64,000 nucleotides of DNA from Bettongia penicillata ogilbyi (GCA_023548195.1 JAJHZJ010000416.1:1694729-1758728); one strand, 5' to 3'. Numbered from the stretch's first letter, positions 44,430 through 55,320 are shown. Made by a program: numbers and translations. Notes: a model not told the origin generated them from the letters alone.

Positions 44430-44790
44430 TTAGCAGTCACCTAGTACATTTGAACAAGAATTCTCTCAAAAACATACCAGACTAATGGCCATCTTATGCT
44501 TGTTTGGAGACTTCTGTAAAGGGGAATCCATACCCTCTCAAGGCAGCCCCATTCCACTCTTGGATAGCTAGTTATTAGGAAGGTTTTTCCTTCCATCAGT
44601 CCTAAGTATATGCCTCTACTCCACATAATGCTTGTGGGAATGTTCCAAGAGCAATCAGAGAAATTCCAAATGGGAATCAAATTTGAAAGCATCATCTCCA
44701 CAGACCCCAACTCTAAATCCCGTGTATATACTACTAGATCCATGAAATATTTTGGGATCTCTTTTAAAGTACTCAGAGGTTGACCCACCT
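44430..44790 (-). repeat. L3/CR1-type LINE fragment
   Basis: 'caaggcagccccattccac', 'tcttggatagctagttatt' and 'ggaaggtttttccttcc' match the same region of L3/CR1 as at 7135 and 56190. Confidence 0.6.
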
Positions 44791-44889
44791 AGTCAATAAC
44801 AATAGATATACTAGTCTGGTAGTTAAATTGCTTTTGTCTATAGCTCACAAACATTTTATTAGCTTTTCCTTTTTCCATTAACACTATAA

Positions 44890-45730
44890 TTTAAGCTAAC
44901 TTTAAGTCATGGCCTTTGCCTTAAAACCTACTTTCTCACTTCCAAAGGTGTGTCAAAGATGCTCTCTTCCTCTTGATCACAGAGGTATTTCCCTCTTCTC
45001 CCTCCTTCTATACATTCTCTTTCTAGAACCTGTGTCATCTCTCCCCTCCTTACCATTCCCATTGACACCACTGTGTCTCTGACTCCAATTACTTCTTGCC
45101 TGGATCATTGCATTAATCTGGAGACAGCTAATGATTCGAGTGCCTTTCTTAGAGTTACAAAGAACTTGGTCTGAATCCTACTTCAGAAATTTACAATTTT
45201 TTCATACTTATCAATTTATTAGAAACATTTCTTTGCCAAGGGAGATCATCTTAAGCAATCTACTGTTAGCATTTACAAAGAAATGATAGAGGATGCTTGT
45301 CCTTGTTCCCTGATCTATTTTTCCCCAAATCCCTCTTTCTATGTGAGCTAAGAGGGATGGGAACTGCTATTTCTCCTTGCTGAAATTCATCCTGTGCTCT
45401 CATCTCTTATACTTTTACTTGTGCTTTTTTCTGTGCCATCCCACCACCCCATTTCTGCCTACTAATATCCTACCTTTTCTTCTACCCAACTCACAAGTCA
45501 CTTTCTACAAAACCTTCTCTAGTTCTTCCAACTGGAAGAGTTCTCTCTCATCTGATTTCATAACATTCTCTCCTCCTCTTGCATATATCATATTCTTATT
45601 ATATCTATTTGCCTCTGTCTTACCACCCCACAATATAAACATAAGGGTGGAGATGTTATTTCATTCATCTTTGAAGCTCCCCTAGCACAATATATTTAAT
45701 AATCAATTGGTTGGTGTTTGATGAATAGAT
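44890..45730 (+). repeat. LINE L2 fragments including a 3' end
   Basis: 44890-45215: 'cattcccattgacaccac', 'cttcttgcctggatcattg'. 45370-45730: 'ctcatctgatttcataac', 'cctagcacaatatatttaa' and 'ggttggtgtttgatgaa'. The gap of about 150 bp between them is unassigned. Confidence 0.55.
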
Positions 45731-46195
45731 ATAATCAACTTGGAAAAGTATTAAAGGAGAGTCAGTTTTCACTCCCCTGCATCCTCAATTCTTTGGGCTG
45801 GACCTAATTTCTTCCAGGTTCTTGCCCACATGCCTCCACCTTTATTGCCTAAAATCTCTTCCCAGCTGTGTGCTATTGCCTTCATGGCTCATAAGGCAGT
45901 CATATCACTTCCTCAAACACCCAGCTGAATTCTCAGAACCCTATAATCACTGGCAATAAGAAAATTAAAACAGCTCTGGGGGAAGAGGTAAATGGCAGAA
46001 TAAAATACCCTGAGTTGTTCAGTTCCTGTGTTCTTGGAATAGCTGTCCTGTTCTTCCTGACAGGAACAAAATATCTGAGAGAAGCAATATCCTCTCCTTG
46101 CAGGCATAAGGAAAGTAATTTTCAATTAAAAAAAAAGTTCATAAATCACACAGAACACAGATTGCTAACTACAAGGGATCACATGGTATATAGTG
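45731..46195. other. No gene recognised
   Basis: 45750-45960 may be more L2-like sequence ('cttcctcaaacacccagc'). Overlapping 70-codon frames around 45913-46221 have no domain. Confidence 0.35.
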
Positions 46196-46398
46196 CAGAG
46201 GCAGGGAATCTGTGGTCTTGAGGACACATGTGGACCTCTAGGTCCTCAAGTGTGACCCTTTGACTGAATCCAAATTTCACAGAACAAATCCCCTTAATAA
46301 AAGGATTTGCTCTGTAAAACTTGGACTCAGTCAAAGGGCTGCACCCAAGGACTTAGAAGGCCACATGTGGCCTCAAGGCCACAGGTTCCCCACCCCTG
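46196..46398. mobile_element. Palindromic hAT-type MITE
   Basis: The 203-bp unit is close to a perfect inverted repeat. Its ends are 'cagaggcagggaatctgtgg' and 'ccacaggttccccacccctg', and its stems meet at 'cccctt'/'aagg' near 46290-46303. The hAT-like end CAGRGG is present. The flanks share 'atagtg' (46190-46195 and 46400-46405), probably a decayed 8-bp target duplication. Confidence 0.75.
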
Positions 46399-46414
46399 GA
46401 TAGTGGATGAACCC

Positions 46415-47160
46415 ACTTTTTTTTTAATAAATTTATTTATTTAACTTTTTACATTCATTTTCACAAAATTTTGGGTTCCAAATTTTCTCCCCATTTGTCC
46501 CCACCCCAATACACCAAGCATTCTAATTTCCCCTATCTCCAATCTGCCCTCTCTTCTATCATCCCTCCCTTCCCTTGTCCCCATCTTCTCTTTTGTCCTT
46601 TAGGGCCTGATGACTTTCTATTCCCCATTGATTGTATTTCTTATTTCCTAGTAGCAAGAACAATACTCAACAGTTGTTCCTAAAACTTTGAGTTCCAAAT
46701 TCTCCCCATCCCTCCCTCCCCACCCATTCCCTTTGGGAAGGCAGGCAATTCAATATAGGCCCTATCTGTGCAGTTTTGCAAATGACTTCAATAATAGTCG
46801 TGTTGTGTAAGACTAACTATATTTTCCTCCATCCTATCCTGCCCCCCATTGTTTCTATTCTGTCTTTTGATCCTGTCCCTCCCTGAGTGTTGACTTCAAA
46901 TTGCTCCCTCCTCCCATTGCCCTCCCTCCCATCATCCCCCCCCCACCCTGCTTATCTCCTTCTCCCCCACTTTCCTGTATTGTAAGATAGGTTTTCATAC
47001 CAAAATGAGTGTGCATTTTATTCCTTCCTTTAGTCAAATGTGATGAGAGTAATCTTCATGTTTTTCTCTCACTTCCCCTCTTTTTCCCTCCACTAAAAAG
47101 TCTCCTGCCTGCCTCTTCTATGACAGATAACTTGCCCCATTCCATTTCTCCCTCTCTCCT
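46415..47160 (-). repeat. L1/HAL1-type 3'UTR fragment
   Basis: It starts with an inverted A tail ('aataaatttatttattt'), then 'ttgggttccaaattttctcc' and long C-rich blocks. It closely parallels the 3'UTR of the half-L1 at 12141-12900. The coding part is missing, so it is 5'-truncated. Confidence 0.75.
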
Positions 47161-47194
47161 CCCAATACATTTCTCTCTCACCGCTTAACTTCAT

Positions 47195-47365
47195 TCACAA
47201 CCCACTTCTAACACACACTGGCTATGTGATCCTGGGCAACTCACTTATTTAACTACTCAGTGACCCAGGCAGCTCTAGATCTGCTGCTGACCTATAGAGG
47301 TTGATGGGATTTTCCTTACTGGGAGTTCTTGATACCAATGAAATCACAGGTCTAAAAAAAAAAAA
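47195..47365 (+). mobile_element. SINE with 'accaatgaaatcacagg' tail
   Basis: 'cactggctatgtgatcctgg', 'gacccaggcagctctag' and 'gagttcttgataccaatg' end in an A12-type tail near 47355. The 3' end differs from the other SINEs in the window, so it is a distinct subfamily. Confidence 0.65.
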
Positions 47366-47500
47366 GTTGAGCATATTTTTTGAGAAGGGGTTAGAAAGAA
47401 GAGTGGGTGAGGTGTAGAGCATAAAAGGGACCAAATTTCTCTCAGTCAGTCAAGAATAAGGGAAGAAATTATTATGACATACTGAAGAAAAGTGTTGGCA

Positions 47501-47501
<1 letters not shown>

Positions 47502-47535
<34 letters not shown>
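47502..47535. repeat. (AT)n microsatellite
   Basis: About 17 uninterrupted AT units. Confidence 0.97.
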
Positions 47536-47541
<6 letters not shown>

Positions 47542-47559
47542 GTATACCCGTACACATAC

Positions 47560-47775
47560 ATAGAAGGGGCATAATGGTACAGTAGAAAAAAAAACCAAAC
47601 CACTGACTCTGGTAACAGAAGACCTGAGTTCAAATCCTTCTTCTGACCTCCAATCTCAGCAATCTCGATAGTCAACTCACTTCTACAGGTATCTACTTTT
47701 CTCATCCATAAAATGAAGAACTGGGACTCCAAATGGCCTTTGAGATTTCTCCCAGCTCTGAATCTGTCATTGAAT
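47560..47775 (+). repeat. MIR-type SINE
   Basis: 'gcataatggtacagtag', 'cctgagttcaaatccttc', 'tccataaaatgaagaac' and 'cccagctctgaatctgtc' are in order. Confidence 0.7.
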
Positions 47776-48100
47776 CCTGCCTTAATTCTCTAGAGACATT
47801 TGAAAATAGTTCTGATGTAGGCTTATAATTAGTTGAACCATAATAAATGGCCCTCTACTTTGGGTGATTAGGGTGCACAATGCAAAACTTAGAGGCTGAC
47901 CACTGAGTGATTTCAACTGCTCAAAAGCATAATCCATCAGAAATCCTGTTTGAAGTGGATATTCAGAAATAAAATAGGTAATCAAATTCATGCATCCCTG
48001 AGGACAATTGCATTTCACAATGGCCAGAGAATTTAAAAGTTCCATTCCTGTCCAGATGAAAACTCATTTCTCAGTAAAGGTCAGAGAAGGAAACAACTAT
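47776..48100. other. No gene recognised
   Basis: Single-copy-looking sequence upstream of the 73-bp duplicated unit. Confidence 0.4.
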
Positions 48101-48173
48101 TGCTTGAATTTAATTACCAAACCAGCTGTCAGTCACCAGAAGGAACAGTGCCAGGGAGATAATTCAAGGCTGA
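48101..48173 (+). repeat. 73-bp unit, probable donor of a local duplication
   Basis: It is identical at 71 of 73 positions to 49311-49383. Here it sits in continuous unassigned sequence, whereas the other copy interrupts an L1. That makes this the likely source. Confidence 0.85.
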
Positions 48174-48559
48174 AACCAGCGCGTCATAAGCCTTGTACTT
48201 TTGAATCCTGACCACGTCTTTCAGAAACCCTTGAAGTTGTCACTTGAAAGATGAGGCCAAGCTGACTTCTTTTGTATTTCATTACTGATCTACCTAATTT
48301 GTTGAAATGGCAAACAAGACCTCATTTCACTAAGATGATGTATTTCTACCTCACTGGTGAGAAGGTTAAGGTAGGTTTAATTATCTACAGTCTAAATGAA
48401 TATTCTGGGACAAAAGCAAAACTGAGATATTAAGTCACATTAATCACCACCACCCACTACATTCTCTCAGCTCACTTTATGTGACCTCCCAGGTGCACTG
48501 TGACAGTTTCCCCAAAGGGTAAATGGTTCCTGATAGAATCAATAGTCAGTTAACAGGAG
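48174..48559. other. No gene recognised
   Basis: Unassigned sequence. Confidence 0.4.
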
Positions 48560-48960
48560 GACTGAGCTCCTCCAACGTACCAGGTACTGTGCCAAGTATT
48601 GAAGATACCAAAAAAAAAGAAAAAAAAAGGGAGGGGGAGGGAGGCAAACAGTCTCCAGCTTTAAGGAGTTCACATTTAAATGGAGGAGACATCATTCCTC
48701 ATAAATCCTCCCAAGCTCCATATTAATGCCAAGGGCACCACCTCCCTCCCAGTAGCTCAGGCTCCCAATCTTAGCATTGTCCTCACTTCTACATGGGACA
48801 TCCCATTACCTTGCTGTGCGCATTTTCAGTGACTGTCCCTCATGGCTAGAATTCTATCCTTCTTCACATCCCTACCTCCTGAGTTCCCTGGCTTCCTTCA
48901 AGTCCCAGTTAAAACTCCACTTTCTACAGGAGAGCCTTCCTAGATTTCCCTTAATGTTAG
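48560..48960 (+). repeat. 7780-type repeat, then L2 fragment
   Basis: 48560-48700: 'gtaccaggtactgtgcc', 'aaggagttcacatttaaatgg'. 48700-48960: 'cccaatcttagcattgtcc', 'cttcaagtcccagttaaaac' and 'gagccttcctagatttccc'. Confidence 0.6.
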
Positions 48961-49310
48961 TATAAGTACACAAGATACAGAAATAAACAGTGTAGTGTAA
49001 TGTTTGATAATCCAAAGATTCCAGCAATTGTGGCAAGAATTCACTATTCAACAAAACTTTGTAAAACTGGAAAGCAGTCTGGCAGAAATGAGATATACAT
49101 CTTACCCCATGTATAAAGATAAGCTCCCAATGGGTATATGACTGATATAATGTGTGAAATCATAAACAAAAAAGAGGAACAAGAGAGAAATTATTTCTCA
49201 GATCCATGGATAGCAGAAGAGTTTGTGACCAAATAAGAGATAAAAAGTTAACAGGAAACAAAATAGATAATGTTGATTACAAAAAACTAAAAGGTTTTTA
49301 CACAGACTTG

Positions 49311-49391
49311 TGCTTGAATTTCATTACCAAACCACCTGTCAGTCACCAGAAGGAACAGTGCCAGGGAGATAATTCAAGGCTGATAATTCAA
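49311..49391 (+). repeat. Duplicated segment inserted into L1
   Basis: 73 bp match 48101-48173, plus a short 'taattca' repeat at the right join. It is flanked by L1 sequence on both sides ('gtttttacacagactt' left, 'aaaccaatacagcc' right). Confidence 0.8.
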
Positions 49392-49501
49392 AACCAATAC
49401 AGCCATTCTCATTTTAATTAGAAGAGATGCAGGTAAATTTGGGGGAATAAACTTGCAGTAAATTTCTCTTATTACAGACTTTTATCAAGGTCTCATTTCT
49501 A

Positions 49502-49514
49502 ATACATACATACA

Positions 49515-49548
<34 letters not shown>

Positions 49549-49591
49549 CATACATATATACATGTGTGTGTATATATATATGTATATATAT
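49502..49591. repeat. (ATAC)n plus (TA)n microsatellite
   Basis: About 11 ATAC units, then mixed TA/TG. It expanded at an AT-rich point inside the L1. Confidence 0.97.
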
Positions 49592-49716
49592 GGAACTGAG
49601 AGGAATATATAAGAATAAGAGCCATTCCTCAAATGATAAACAGCTAAAGGATATGAAAAAAACAGTTTTCAGAGGAAGAAATCCAAGCTATCCCATTAAG
49701 AAAAAATGCTCTAAAT

Positions 49717-49905
49717 TAGAGGAGTCAAACTTGTGATCCATGGACTACAAATGATCCACAAAACTCCTGAGTGGCAACAAAATTAAAATGTAATTGGGAA
49801 ATGTCTAACAAGATAAAATAAATAAAATAAAACTAATAAAGTCCCATTGATTCTCCCTCAGTTTTTTTTTATTGAAGATTGGACAATTTTGGCCCCCATA
49901 AGAGA
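49717..49905. repeat. Partial hAT-type DNA transposon
   Basis: The left end 'agaggagtcaaacttgtg' resembles the hAT terminal CAGGGGTGTCAAAC. The interior 'aatgtaattgggaaatg' and 'aacaagataaaataaataaa' also fit. The right terminal repeat is not found. Confidence 0.5.
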
Positions 49906-50179
49906 CATACAAGCCTAAGCAGTTCATATGCATACAGAAATTTAAAGAAACTTAGGGCTTAGGTCCTGTTCATAGGTGTACAAGTAATCAAAGGCAAGTC
50001 CAGAGTTTGGACCACCACCTGGTGGTTGGTCTAGATATTGTACCCCAAGTAGCTATTCCAAACACATCTGTTTGTTCCAATTTAAGGGGATGTAGGAGGG
50101 AAGAAGGGTTGGAAGGTGAGGAGAAAGATGGAAGAAATCTTTATACTAGTATTCATACACAGAAATCCCAAAAGAATCA
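49906..50179. other. No gene recognised
   Basis: Short unassigned stretch. Confidence 0.4.
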
Positions 50180-50655
50180 GTAAGTACAATTGCAATGCTT
50201 GTTGACTACACTCTCCTCCTCTCTGGGTCCTTCTTCTGCTAACTCCTCAGTTCCTTTTACTCGTTCATACATATACCTGCTTCCTGTTGGCATACCCCCA
50301 ACACTCTATCCTGGACCCTCTTCTCTTTTCTCCATACACTGTCTTTTTGACAGCTCTTACCAGCTCTCTGCAGATGGCTCCTAGATCTGTATATTCAGCC
50401 TCAGATTCTTTGAATTCTGTCTTAAATCAACACCTGCCTATCGGACACTTCAAAGTTGATATCCCAGAGACATCTCAAACTCAAGTGTGGAGTCCAGATC
50501 ATTCCCCTGTTCAGTAAATTTCTGTGGCTCCCATTTACCTCTAAGATTAAAAAACACAACTACTCCGACTTTTAAAGCTGATTGTAATGAGGTCCTACCT
50601 ACTTTTCTAGACTTGCTATAGATTATTCCCCTTCTCCTGCTCTGACCTAGCCTCC
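50180..50655 (+). repeat. LINE L2 fragment
   Basis: 'ctggaccctcttctcttttc', 'gcagatggctcctagatc', 'atcccagagacatctcaaac', 'gtggctcccatttacctc' and 'gaggtcctacctactt' are in L2 order, with a small internal deletion near 50480. Confidence 0.7.
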
Positions 50656-50727
50656 CACCTGTGGAGAGAAGTATGTTTGTATATTTCTTTTCATGCCTTT
50701 TGAAGTAAATTTTTTAGCGTAAAAACT
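50651..50727 (+). repeat. 75-bp direct repeat, copy 1
   Basis: 'cctcccacctgtggagag' through 'tttttagcgtaaaa'. It repeats at 52118-52194 with a few changes. It lies between L2 and the start of a long dispersed repeat. Confidence 0.8.
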
Positions 50728-51465
50728 CCTTTCAGGAGCACATAGTCTAATGGGGAAGGTAGTACATATACAACTGTGTATATTCAAGCTACATGCATTA
50801 TAAAGGGAGTGTAAATCCTGGAAAGAAGTCTCTAGAAGTGGAAAAGGTGGAGGGGGTGGAGAAACAGTTGAGCCTCTCTTGGAAGTTATATTTGAGCCAA
50901 GTCCTAAGGAAGATAGGAAAGCAGGGGATGGAGGTTAGGAGAGAGGGCATTTCAAGCATACAAGACAAGTTTAGAAGTGTAAAGGCAATGATCAAAAGTT
51001 GCAGAGATCAAGGACGAGGATTGAAAAGTCCAATTTGGTAATTAAAAGATAGCCCTTTGGAGAGAGAAGTTTTGGTGGAATGGTTTGGTTTTAAGCCTGC
51101 TTGTAGAGAGTTAAGAAGAGAGAAAGTAGTTGCTTATTGTAGAAAGGCTTCTGAAGGAGTTTAGCTACAAAAGGCAGGAGAGCAATGGGGCTAGAGTTAG
51201 CAGAGATGGATAAATCAAGTGAGGGCTTTTGGAGGGGAGTGCCATGGGCATAGTTATAGGCAATGGTGAAGCATCCGGTAGACAGATAGGGAGAGACTGA
51301 AGATAAATGAGAGTGGGGATGATAGAAGGGGAAATAGGCTGGAAGAGATAGGATGGAAATGGGATCATTTGCACAGATGTGGTTTGTCTTGACAAGAAAA
51401 AGGGCCTTCTCTTCATGTGGCAAAAAAGGTGAAGAAGGCCAGAGTGGCAGAATGCATCTGGGTAA

Positions 51466-52194
51466 CCCAGACTTCTCTGGGTATGCCAGGTTCTAATATG
51501 GAGTAGCCCATTTTGAGCATGCTCATTTTGTCTGCCATGGTACCCACTGCATCTTCTACCTCCTTTGGCTGCCTGTGTCTTTAAAACTCGCAAGACTGAG
51601 TCATTCGTTCTTCTCTCTGCATCTCTCTTATCTTTTCTGCTGTGCATTTTCTCCTTGACTCTTATGAGCTGTGTCCGGAGGATCCAGATCCCAGTTCACC
51701 CACAGTGGAGACACCCTGAACTGCACTATTGAGAAGGGAAGGAGTCTTTTCCCTCCCTTTTACCTCAGCTCTGAGAAATGAGTCTGGGGGTGTTTGTTTC
51801 TATTCTGTCATTTGTCTGTCTCCATTTCAGATGCTGGAGGTGATCCCCATGGAATCTGGGAGTTTGAGCTGTGATGATGATGACCTTGGAGCCAAAATTG
51901 CAGGTGGGATAGAATAGCCAGACATAAAAATTATGCCAGCCTGGCATAAAAATTCTGAGAAACCAAGGTGACTGGGACTGAGTCATGATGAGGGCTTTGG
52001 ACTTGGAAATGGAACTGTGCCCTCTAGGAAGCTCTGAAGTTCAAACTTAGCTATGAACCTAATCCCACTCCCCTTCCCAGAGACTGAGGTGGTACAGGGT
52101 GAGGGAGGAGGGTTATGCCTCCCACCTGTGAAGAGAAGTATGTTTGTATATTTCTTATCATGCCTTTTGAAGTAATTTTTTTTAGTGTGAAAGC
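51466..52194 (+). mobile_element. Inserted segment, possibly a solo LTR
   Basis: About 730 bp not belonging to the surrounding repeat, ending with the 75-bp direct repeat (copy 2). Its interior is GC-moderate with 'cctgtgtctttaaaactcg', 'gctgtgtccggaggatcc' and a 62-codon open frame. The LTR idea is inference; no TG...CA ends or target duplication are certain. Confidence 0.4.
52118..52194 (+). repeat. 75-bp direct repeat, copy 2
   Basis: 'cctcccacctgtgaagag' through 'tttagtgtgaaag', the counterpart of 50651-50727. Confidence 0.8.
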
Positions 52195-52645
52195 TAATCT
52201 AACAGTTAGTGTCATTTTTTTCCTAGCAAAATATGAGGCAAGGTTTTCAGCTGAGAGCATGTGGAAGGGGGAACCGTGGAATGTTTGAGGAGAGATGAAA
52301 AAGTGTAGAAGAGCCACTGTGGTGATGGGGACAGTGAATTCATTAGGGAGGTGTAAAAAGATTGCCTTATAAGCAGAGTGCCCAATTCAGATTATGGAAT
52401 ATAAATTTGCAGAGGACCCAGTCAGCACAGTTTCTTGATTTTTTTTTTCACCTTCGTTCAGTAGCACATGTGTAGGAATAAAGGCAACAGATGGTGGGAG
52501 CAGTCCAAGGCTGAGACTTGGCAGGGCAAGATTGGTGATATGATAAAGGGGCAAGGGATTCAAGAGGAAAAAACAGTGTAGAGTTGTGCTAGTTCACTGA
52601 GGGATCAAGATGTGGAAAGAAAAAGAATATAGCTAGTGCATGGTT

Positions 52646-52893
52646 GGGGCAGCTAAGTGGCCCAGTGGATAGAATGCTAGGCCTAGAGGCAGGAAGATCT
52701 GAATTCAAATTTGGCCTCAGATACTTACTAGCTGTGTGACCCTGGGCAAGTCACTTAACCTTGTTTGCTCCAGTTTCCTCATCTGTAAAATGAGTTGGAG
52801 AAGGAAATGGCAAACCACTTCAATATCTCTGCCAAGAAGACCCCAAATGATGTAACAAAATCAAACACAACTGAAATGACTGAAAAACAGCAG
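52646..52893 (+). mobile_element. Full-length CORE/MIR-type marsupial SINE
   Basis: 'ggggcagctaagtggccc', 'gctgtgtgaccctgggc', 'tcctcatctgtaaaatgag', 'gagaaggaaatggcaaacc' and 'gccaagaagaccccaaatg' are followed by 'cacaactgaaatgactg'. It is among the least diverged SINEs here. Confidence 0.92.
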
Positions 52894-54090
52894 TGCATGG
52901 GTGATGGTCTGGGAGAAAACTGAGGGGTTGAGGGACTGGAGGTCATGGCAAAGATGAAGGAGAGGGGTTTGGGTGGGAAGGCAGAAGAGGTAGAATGCCA
53001 ATAGACTGTAATCAGGTAAGGGAATTTCAGAGCTTATGAACATGGAAATGGTGCAATTGTGGGTGATCGCAAGATCAAGGGGCTACATTAATCCTCTCAA
53101 AATTATAAATATAATTATAAAATATAAATATGTAATTTGTATAAATATATAAATTATAAAATTATAATCCCCAATCCCATTTGTTTTTCCTTGACCTTGA
53201 CTTTGTTTTCCATTCTCAGTGTATCCCTGAAGAACTCACTCTTAGGATTTGGATGAAATAAAATTCACTAAATGGAAAAAGAAAATAAAATATAACCATG
53301 TTAAAATCCAAAGCACCTTGAGCAGCACAACTTGTTATAGTTTCCCAAAGACCTTTTGGTAGATGAGAGTTATCCAGCATTTTGGATCTCAAAGATTAAA
53401 GATGGAGGGAAATGCACTGCTCACAACAGATTAGCCCACATGATCTTTTTCCATTGCTAGATGACCATCAACTTCAACTCATTTTTCTGTGACCACAAAG
53501 ACTGCAACCTTATTTCTGGTGGCAACCAGGAAAATCTGGTGATTCCCAACACAAGGAAGCTGGTCTTTGACAATCCAAGTTATCCATTCCATTCAATCCC
53601 TTTCTCTACATCACTTTCTGACAGAAAACAGATGAACCCAGAGAACTGGAGATTGCCACTAAAATAGTTTCGGGAGAGACAAAAGCAAAAGTTATCATTT
53701 GAAAAATCAGAATTTTTATGTTCAAATATACGCACATACGTATATATGTGTATTGGACATCTCCAAAAAGTCCTTCCACAGTATTTTTTTTAATGTTGAT
53801 GAATAGTAAACATTTTTCTCACTGCTCTTTTCTGTTCATTAGAGGACACATTTTACATATGATAGCTATTCTTAATTTGCAACAGGATCTGAAATATGAA
53901 TCAACAGCACAATTTTTTAAATGTAATTATACTCAACTCCAATTAATCTGCCCTCCCTGGTATCATCTATATGATCATGAATAAGTCTTTTAACTTTTCT
54001 TGAGTTTCCATTTTTTCCTCTGTAGGTTCCTGTCTCCCACATATGGCTGTTGTAAGGATCAGATGTGATTATATATGTAAAGTGCTTTAA
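52894..54090. other. No gene recognised; A/T tract at 53100-53166
   Basis: 53100-53166 is almost pure A/T. The rest is unassigned. Frames at 53461-53667 and 53718-53984 (68 and 88 codons) show no domain. Confidence 0.4.
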
Positions 54091-54338
54091 GGGGCAGCTA
54101 GGTGGCACAGCACTGGACCTGGAGTCAGAAAGACTCATCTTTGTGAGTTCAAATCTGGCTTCACACATTTATTAACTGTGTGACCTTGGACAAGTCACTG
54201 AACCCTGTTTACCTTAGTTTCTTCATCTGCAAAGTGAGCTGGATAAAGAAATGGCAAAACACCCTAGTATCTTTGCCAAGAAAGCCCCAACGGAGTCACA
54301 AAGAGTTGTACATGACTAAAATAACTGAATAAGAGCCA
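54091..54338 (+). mobile_element. Full-length CORE/MIR-type marsupial SINE
   Basis: The head 'ggggcagctaggtggcacag' is consensus-like. It continues 'gagttcaaatctggcttc' and ends 'gccaagaaagccccaac', 'ggagtcacaaagag'. A small deletion follows the head. Confidence 0.92.
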
Positions 54339-54364
54339 CAAAAGTGCTTTGCCAAATTTAAAGT

Positions 54365-54655
54365 GCTAGGCAGTGCTGTGACAGAGTGCTGGGCCTAGAG
54401 TCAGGACATCTTGAGTTCAAATCCAGCCTCAGACACTTACTAGCTATATGACCCTGGGCAAGTCACTTAACCTCTGTTTGTTTGTCCAAGTTTCCAAACC
54501 TATAAAGTGGGGCTAATAATAGCACTTACCTTCCAGGGTTGTTGTGAGGATCAAATGAGATATTTATAAAGCACTGAGCATAGTGATTGGCACAGAGTAG
54601 CTGCTGTATAAATACTTTTCAAATGTCAGCTACTATTATTACTATTATTATTTTA
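54365..54655 (+). mobile_element. CORE-SINE with MIR-like tail
   Basis: 'gtgctgggcctagagtcagg', 'ccagcctcagacacttac', 'tgtgaggatcaaatgag', 'ggcacagagtagctgctg' and an (ATT)n tail. It lies about 25 bp after the previous SINE, which has a different tail type. Confidence 0.9.
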
Positions 54656-54699
54656 TAAAAGCCCTAATGCACAGTAATTTCTTTAAAATACCCTTCTTT

Positions 54700-55320
54700 T
54701 GGGGGGAACTCTTTTAAAAAATTAGATATTTTAATTTTCAATATTCATTTTTATAAGATTTTGATTTTCAAAATTTTTTTCTCCCTTCGTCCCTCTTCTC
54801 CTCCCTCCCTCCCTAAAATGGCAAGCAAATCTGATATAGGCTATGCATGTACAATCATATTAAACATATTTCCACATTAGTCATATTGTAAAAGAAGAAT
54901 CAGAACAAAAGGGGAAAACCACAAGAAAGAAAAAAAAAATTCAGACTCCATAGTTCTTTCTCTAGATGTGGATAGCATTCCATTATGAGTCCTTTGGAAT
55001 TGTCAAATCATTGTATTGCTGTGAAGAGCCAAATCTATTAAAGTTAATTATCACACAATGTTGCTGTTACTATGTACAATGTTGTCCTGGTTTTGTTCAC
55101 CTCACTCAGCAATTAGTTCAAGTAAATCTTTCCAAGTTTTTTTTTTTTGAAATACACCTGCTCATCATTTCTTATGGAACAATAATATTCCATTACATTC
55201 GTATATCACAACTTGTTCAGCCATTCCCCACTTGATGGACATACCCTCAATTTCCAATTCTTTGCTAACACAAAAAGAGGTGCTATAAATATTAACTTCT
55301 TAGAAAGGGTTACTACAAAC
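54700..55320 (-). repeat. L1 3'UTR, 5'-truncated
   Basis: Inverted A-rich end, 'ttttgattttcaaaattt', 'ctcctccctccctcc', 'tgctgttactatgtac', 'gttcacctcactcagc' and 'cttgttcagccattcccc'. It is longer and better kept than the copy at 28890-29275. Confidence 0.75.

Larger units (their letters stand above)
49015..49710 (+). repeat. L1 ORF2 C-terminus/3' end with two interruptions
   Basis: 'aagataagctcccaatggg', 'gaagagtttgtgacc', 'caaggtctcatttctaat', 'catatatgg'/'aactgagagg' and 'aaacagctaaaggatatg' follow the L1 end. An 80-bp foreign segment (49311-49391) and a microsatellite (49502-49591) interrupt it. Confidence 0.7.
50728..52640 (+). repeat. Long dispersed repeat, split by an insertion
   Basis: 50728-51465 and 52195-52640 appear to be consecutive parts of one purine-rich repeat ('gcacatagtctaatgggg', 'gcatctgggtaa' | 'aatatgaggcaaggttttcagc', 'gaggagagatgaaaaagtg', 'gtagcacatgtgtagg'). 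I know this repeat from marsupial genomic sequence but cannot name it. The 5' portion overlaps the 7780-type motif family. Confidence 0.5.

Noticed and set aside
49502..49591. Regularly spaced repeats as a possible CRISPR array
   Set aside because: It is a simple tetranucleotide microsatellite in a mammalian genome; there are no spacers and no cas genes.
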